A stretch of DNA of 64,000 nt. Origin: Anabas testudineus. Its lineage: Eukaryota > Chordata > Actinopteri > Anabantiformes > Anabantidae. The notes under the pieces are model-generated. The model had not been told where the DNA came from. It did not search any database and was given only the letters and a program-made list of their open reading frames with translations. This document shows, in pieces, positions 59,978-64,000 of the stretch (within the stretch, counting starts at the first letter, position 1; each line of letters begins with the position of its first letter). The stretch covers positions 14,289,721 through 14,353,720 of the forward strand of contig NC_046623.1 in assembly GCF_900324465.2 (NCBI RefSeq). The letters run 5' to 3'. The position numbers and the translations under genes are program-made.

Positions 59978-60962
59978 ATGGACTTTTTCAACTCAGCTCT
60001 TGGGAAAAACATCACTTTTGTGCGTCCTGCATATTTTATAATAAGTGGATTTATTGGTATTCCTAATATAAATTATTACTATGTGTTTCTCTTTTTTGTT
60101 TATGTTGTTTCTGTGCTGGGAAACATGACTGTGATGGCAATAATATACTTGGATTATAATCTGAGAACTCCAAAATATGTAACAGTTTTTAACTTAGCAT
60201 TTGTGGATCTGGTTGGTAGCTCTGCTTTGGTGCCCAAAGTTATCGACATCTTTCTGTTTAACCACCCCTCCATCCCCTACAGCGACTGTTTGGCATTCAT
60301 GTTTTTCTGCTACACCTGTCTGCTGATGCAGTCATTTAATCTGGTTGCACTCTCCTATGACAGACTTGTAGCCATCATCTTTCCACTGCACTATCAAGTG
60401 AAAGTCACCCACAGGTTCATGTTTTCTTTGATTGCCTCTTTCTGGGTCATTGTGATCATTGCTCATCTCATTACAGTTGGTTATATTACCAGACTTTCCT
60501 TCTGTGAATCTGTTGTTATTAACAGCTATTTCTGTGACCACGGTCAGATGTACCGTCTGGCCTGTAATGACAACACACCCAGCTTGGTTATGGCTAAGTT
60601 ATTACCAATTCTTGCTCTTTGGCTTCCTCTGGCATTCATCTTGTTAAGTTATTTTTATATTGGTTATGCACTGTCTAAAATAGCCTCGGTTCAGGAAAGA
60701 GTGAAAGGCCTTTAAAACCTGCACAGCTCATCTTTCTTTAGTAACAATCTATTTCATCCCAATATTAGTCACATTTACTATGAATGCAAATATACACCCA
60801 AACGCCAGAATCATAAACCTTTCTCTGACCTCAGTTTTTCCTCCCATGTTGAATCCAATTATTTATGTTCTGCAGACACAGGAAATCAAAATGTCATTGA
60901 AAAAAATACTAAAAATTAGAAAACAATCTAAAATTGCAGTGAAGAAAGTAATCATAAAATGA
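59978..60962 (+). pseudogene. B4: intronless olfactory receptor, probable pseudogene (one frameshift)
   Basis: From [14 protein letters not shown] the frame is open for 245 codons through TM5, then ends at 60713-60715. Compared with B1-B3 there is one extra A in GTGAAAGG (60704-60706), just before KAFKTC. The remaining 80 or so codons continue in the next frame to a normal TGA at 60960-60962, with NANIHPNARI, LNPIIY and the tail KIAVKKVIIK all kept. A product ending at VKGL would lack TM6 and TM7 and could not signal. The change lies in an A run, so an assembly error or a segregating allele is possible. The rest of the gene is well preserved (DRL motif, loop-2 cysteines), so loss is recent. 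Confidence 0.85.
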
Positions 60963-63549
60963 TCTATTATAATTTGGGCTGTCTTTTTAGGATATTATGT
61001 ACATTACAGTTAAACCTGGAGTCACAACGATGTCATGTCTATAAAGTATGTATAGTTTTAAACATGAGACTTGTTGTCTTTTTCTTTTCCTCACAATAAT
61101 GTTTTCTAGCTAAATACATTTCATATTGATAGCAAAGGCATTACTGTAAGTATCACTCCATCTGAAAAAGCAACATGAATTGAATCTATACAAACTTATT
61201 TTACTATATTTTTTTATTTGTGCCAAACGTTATCTTGAACATAAAATTTAAAACATCAATGCTGAAATAATGAATAATTTGAAGATAATCAACTACAGTC
61301 TACACTACCACATGTACAACTTAATAAAAACACTAGTATTCTGTTTGTTAGTTTAATGTGAACACGTGTGTGATAAGTGAGAATATATACTCCAAAGAAA
61401 TTCTTATAATCTAATAGTCACTATTTATTATTTAATTTTCTAATCAAGTCCATTGTATATCAAGGTGGTTTATTGATATGTTTTGGTACAAAATGTAACA
61501 CTACGAAAGTTGTTCTGCCTCGGGAATGTCACTTTACTTTATAGTGTGGTTGCATTTCGAAAGGAACAAGTCTGTTCCATATTAATTTACTGTCTTCCAT
61601 CTAAGTAGTACTTCACATTAAACTTTTCCAGCCATTCAGAGATTTGATAAATTTTGTTACAAAGCAACTAAAGCAGCTGCTGGAGGTGACGTTCTATTGT
61701 GATCATATTATGTGTTTCGAATTTTTAAGATTTTGCCAAATCAACAAAACAACTGTCCAAAAATTCTGCCTTCTTGAGTGTTCGATAGTCTGAGCTTTAT
61801 CGATTTTACAACAAACATTTGTGTCAATCAAGTAGTTACCTGTTGTCAGAGATTTTGTCAGGTTTGGCTCTTTAATATGTTATAAGTCTCTTTAGAAGAT
61901 CCATCGGCGAACCACCAATAACAGAAATTTACATACATTAACATAACTATATACTAATTATAAAAACTAAATTACACTTAATGCAATGAAACACATTGTT
62001 ATGGGTTAAATGTTATATACAATCAGTACAGAAGACCACAACACACAAAAACGTTTGTGGTACATTGGAAAGTTCATTGTAGTGTAAGACAAAAGTCGGT
62101 GTAAAGAAAAGTGCTGTATAAGTTCTTAGAGTAAAGGAGACAGGTCAGATTTTTTATTTCAACTCCAGGAAAATGTGGGTGATTTGGGCTTGTGGACCCT
62201 ATTATGTTATTTGTCTTAAATACTGACTGCAAACCCTTTATAACCTCACAGATGATGACTAAATAATTGACCTATAAGACTATTTTAACATTTAATCACT
62301 GGAAACTAGAGCTAGCTGTTTTGAGCCGTAAATGATATACAATGTTTAGATAAAGACACATTTTTAAAAATGTTTTAGTTTAAAGTGGTAAATATTTTGG
62401 CTAATTTAAGGCTTATATTTTATTTTGGTGCTTAATTGATACAAGATCCTGTGTAGTGTGTAATAACTGTTAAAAAGTGTATATCCATGTTATAATGTGA
62501 ATTTAGGGTCTATTTATTTATCTATTTATGATCTATTATAATTTGGGCTGTCTGTTTAAGATATTATATACATTGCAATTAAACCTGGAGTCACAACGAT
62601 GTTATGTCTATAATGTATATATAGTTTTAAACATGAGACTTGTTGTCTATTTCTTTTCCTCAAAATATTGTTTTCTAGCTAAATACATTTCATATTTATA
62701 GCAAAGGCATTACTGTAAGTATCACTCCATCTGTAACAATCTGAATAGCAACAAGCATTTAATCTACAAAAACTTATTTTATTATATTTTTCTATTTGTG
62801 CCAATAGTTATCTTGAACATAACATTTAAAATATCAATGCTGAAATAATGAATACTTTGAAGATAATCAACTACAGTCTACACTACCACATGTACAACTT
62901 AATAAAAACACTAGTATTCTGTTTGTTGTTTTAATGAGAACATATCTGTGTGTAAAAACTGAAAATATATACTCCAAAGAAACTCTTATGATCTAATAGA
63001 AACTGTTTATTTATTTATTTTTTCCTAATCAAGTCCATTGTATATATCAAGGCAGTTGTTTTCTGATTATTTGTATGTTCTGGTGCAAAATGTAACACCA
63101 AGAAATTTATTCTGCCTCTGGATGGTCACTGTACTTTATAGTGTGGTTGCACTTAAAGAGGAACAAGTCTGTTCTATATTCATTTACTGTCTTCCATCTA
63201 AGTAGTACTTCACATTAAACCTGTCCACCCATTCAGAGACTTGATCAGTTTTGCCACGAAGCCCCTAAAGCAGCTGCTGGAGGTGACGTTCTTTTGTGAT
63301 CATATGCATCCTGTTTAATTGCAAAGCAATAGAGACAAACCAGTGCAGACAAACTTAAATATTCACAATGACATAGCTTAAACTCTGCTGAGCTTCAACA
63401 TAGAACTGTCAATCAAGCTTAAGTATCATGGTTGCAGTCCTGGACCTGGTATTTCTGTCCAGTCTTCAGTCCAGTAGTCACTGCGATAATAACATAAACA
63501 GAAGCTATGTGTTGATTGTGACTTTATTCAAGAAGTATCAAAGTCTGTG
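60963..63549. other. B4-B5 spacer containing two copies of the receptor 3' flank
   Basis: The first copy of the 3' flank runs from the B4 stop codon to about 61,720. A second copy starts at about 62,527 (TGATCTATTATAATTTGGGC, identical to the bases at the B4 stop) and runs to about 63,310, but no receptor CDS precedes it. Between them, about 62,090-62,510 matches 58,980-59,405. The junction carries TCTATTTATTTATCTATTTA. Confidence 0.75.
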
Positions 63550-63775
63550 TAGGGGAGAGGTTGGGGTGGATAAGTGGCATGACAAAGCATAGGACTTTGA
63601 AATTGAAAGTATTTGTGCTATATTATATTGTTTGTCATTTCAACCATGCAAATGCATGATCACAGGCTGTTGATCTGATTTGAAGGTGGAGTTAAACTCT
63701 ATTATCCCACCTCTATAGTCTTGATATCCTCTTATAAGTGGCCATTGAATGGGCTGATATGTATAAAACTAAGTG
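63550..63775 (+). promoter_or_regulatory. B5 upstream conserved block
   Basis: GGGGAGAGGTTGGGGTGGAT and GTGGCATGACAAAG, then GTATTTGTGCTATATTATAT, GCATGATCACAGGCTG, GAAGGTGGAGTTAAACT and GGCCATTGAATGGGCTGATA (63739-63758). It is the fullest copy of this block in the array. Confidence 0.5.
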
Positions 63776-63923
63776 ATGAGAAGGAATCAAGGGATCATAC
63801 AGTGACCTTGTGTGAAATAAACACAAAAGAGGACTGAAAAACTGTTGAAATCTGACAGAACTTCATCATCAGGAAGTGAGAAAAAAGAGCTCATCTCTAT
63901 CAGAGACTGCAAAGAGTTTTACA

Positions 63924-64000
63924 ATGGACTTTTTTAACTCGGCTCTTGGGAAAAACATCACTTTTTTGCGTCCTGCATATTTTATAATAAGTGGATTTAT
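63924..64000 (+). CDS. B5: olfactory receptor of the B subfamily, cut by the window edge
   Basis: The start ATG and first 25 codons are visible: [20 protein letters not shown] and on into TM1. Phe14-Leu15 match B2. No breaks occur in the visible part. Whether the gene is intact cannot be told. It shows that the array continues beyond the window. Confidence 0.9.
   Translation, partial: MDFFNSALGKNITFLRPAYFIISGF

Overview
This looks like nuclear DNA of a bony fish, probably a percomorph teleost. Genes are split by GT-AG introns. CA/TG microsatellites are frequent, Tc1-like transposon relics are present, and there are two tandem arrays of fish-type olfactory receptors (ORs). The species cannot be named from the sequence alone. 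No bacterial-type operons, CRISPR arrays, tRNA or rRNA genes were seen.

Region 1 (1-22,845, + strand) holds the 3' four coding exons of ubl3, the prenylated membrane-anchored ubiquitin-fold protein. The first 16.4 kb is its upstream intron (or intron plus 5' flank). The short exon for the first nine or so residues was not found and probably lies outside the window. The last coding exon is followed by a 1.7 kb 3' UTR with a good poly(A) signal.

Region 2 (25,019-46,148, all - strand) is a tandem array of seven OR genes, named A1 to A7 here. Unlike typical ORs, every copy has four coding exons with identical splice positions and phases: end of TM2 (phase 1), just after the DRY motif (phase 2), and just before the KAFSTC motif of TM6 (phase 0). 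A short non-coding 5' exon is also likely. Six copies are open and A1 carries a frameshift. Upstream of every copy is the same module: a 5' splice donor, a TATA-like box, and a block of about 40 bp containing an Olf/EBF-like site. A4 looks like a mosaic formed by unequal exchange between neighbours.

Region 3 (46,149-52,237) is the 6 kb spacer between the two divergent arrays. It holds transposon relics and a small GC-richer segment (about 47,300-47,445) with two EBF-like sites and a homeodomain-like site, a speculative shared enhancer.

Region 4 (52,238-64,000, + strand) is a second OR array, B1 to B5, of a different, intronless subfamily whose proteins start [12 protein letters not shown]1, B2 and B3 are intact (327 aa each). 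B4 has a one-base frameshift and B5 runs off the window edge. The flanks show repeated tandem duplication, including a copy of a 3' flank with no gene in front of it (62,525). Both arrays would encode odorant-sensing G-protein-coupled receptors of olfactory sensory neurons. ubl3 is an unrelated neighbour.
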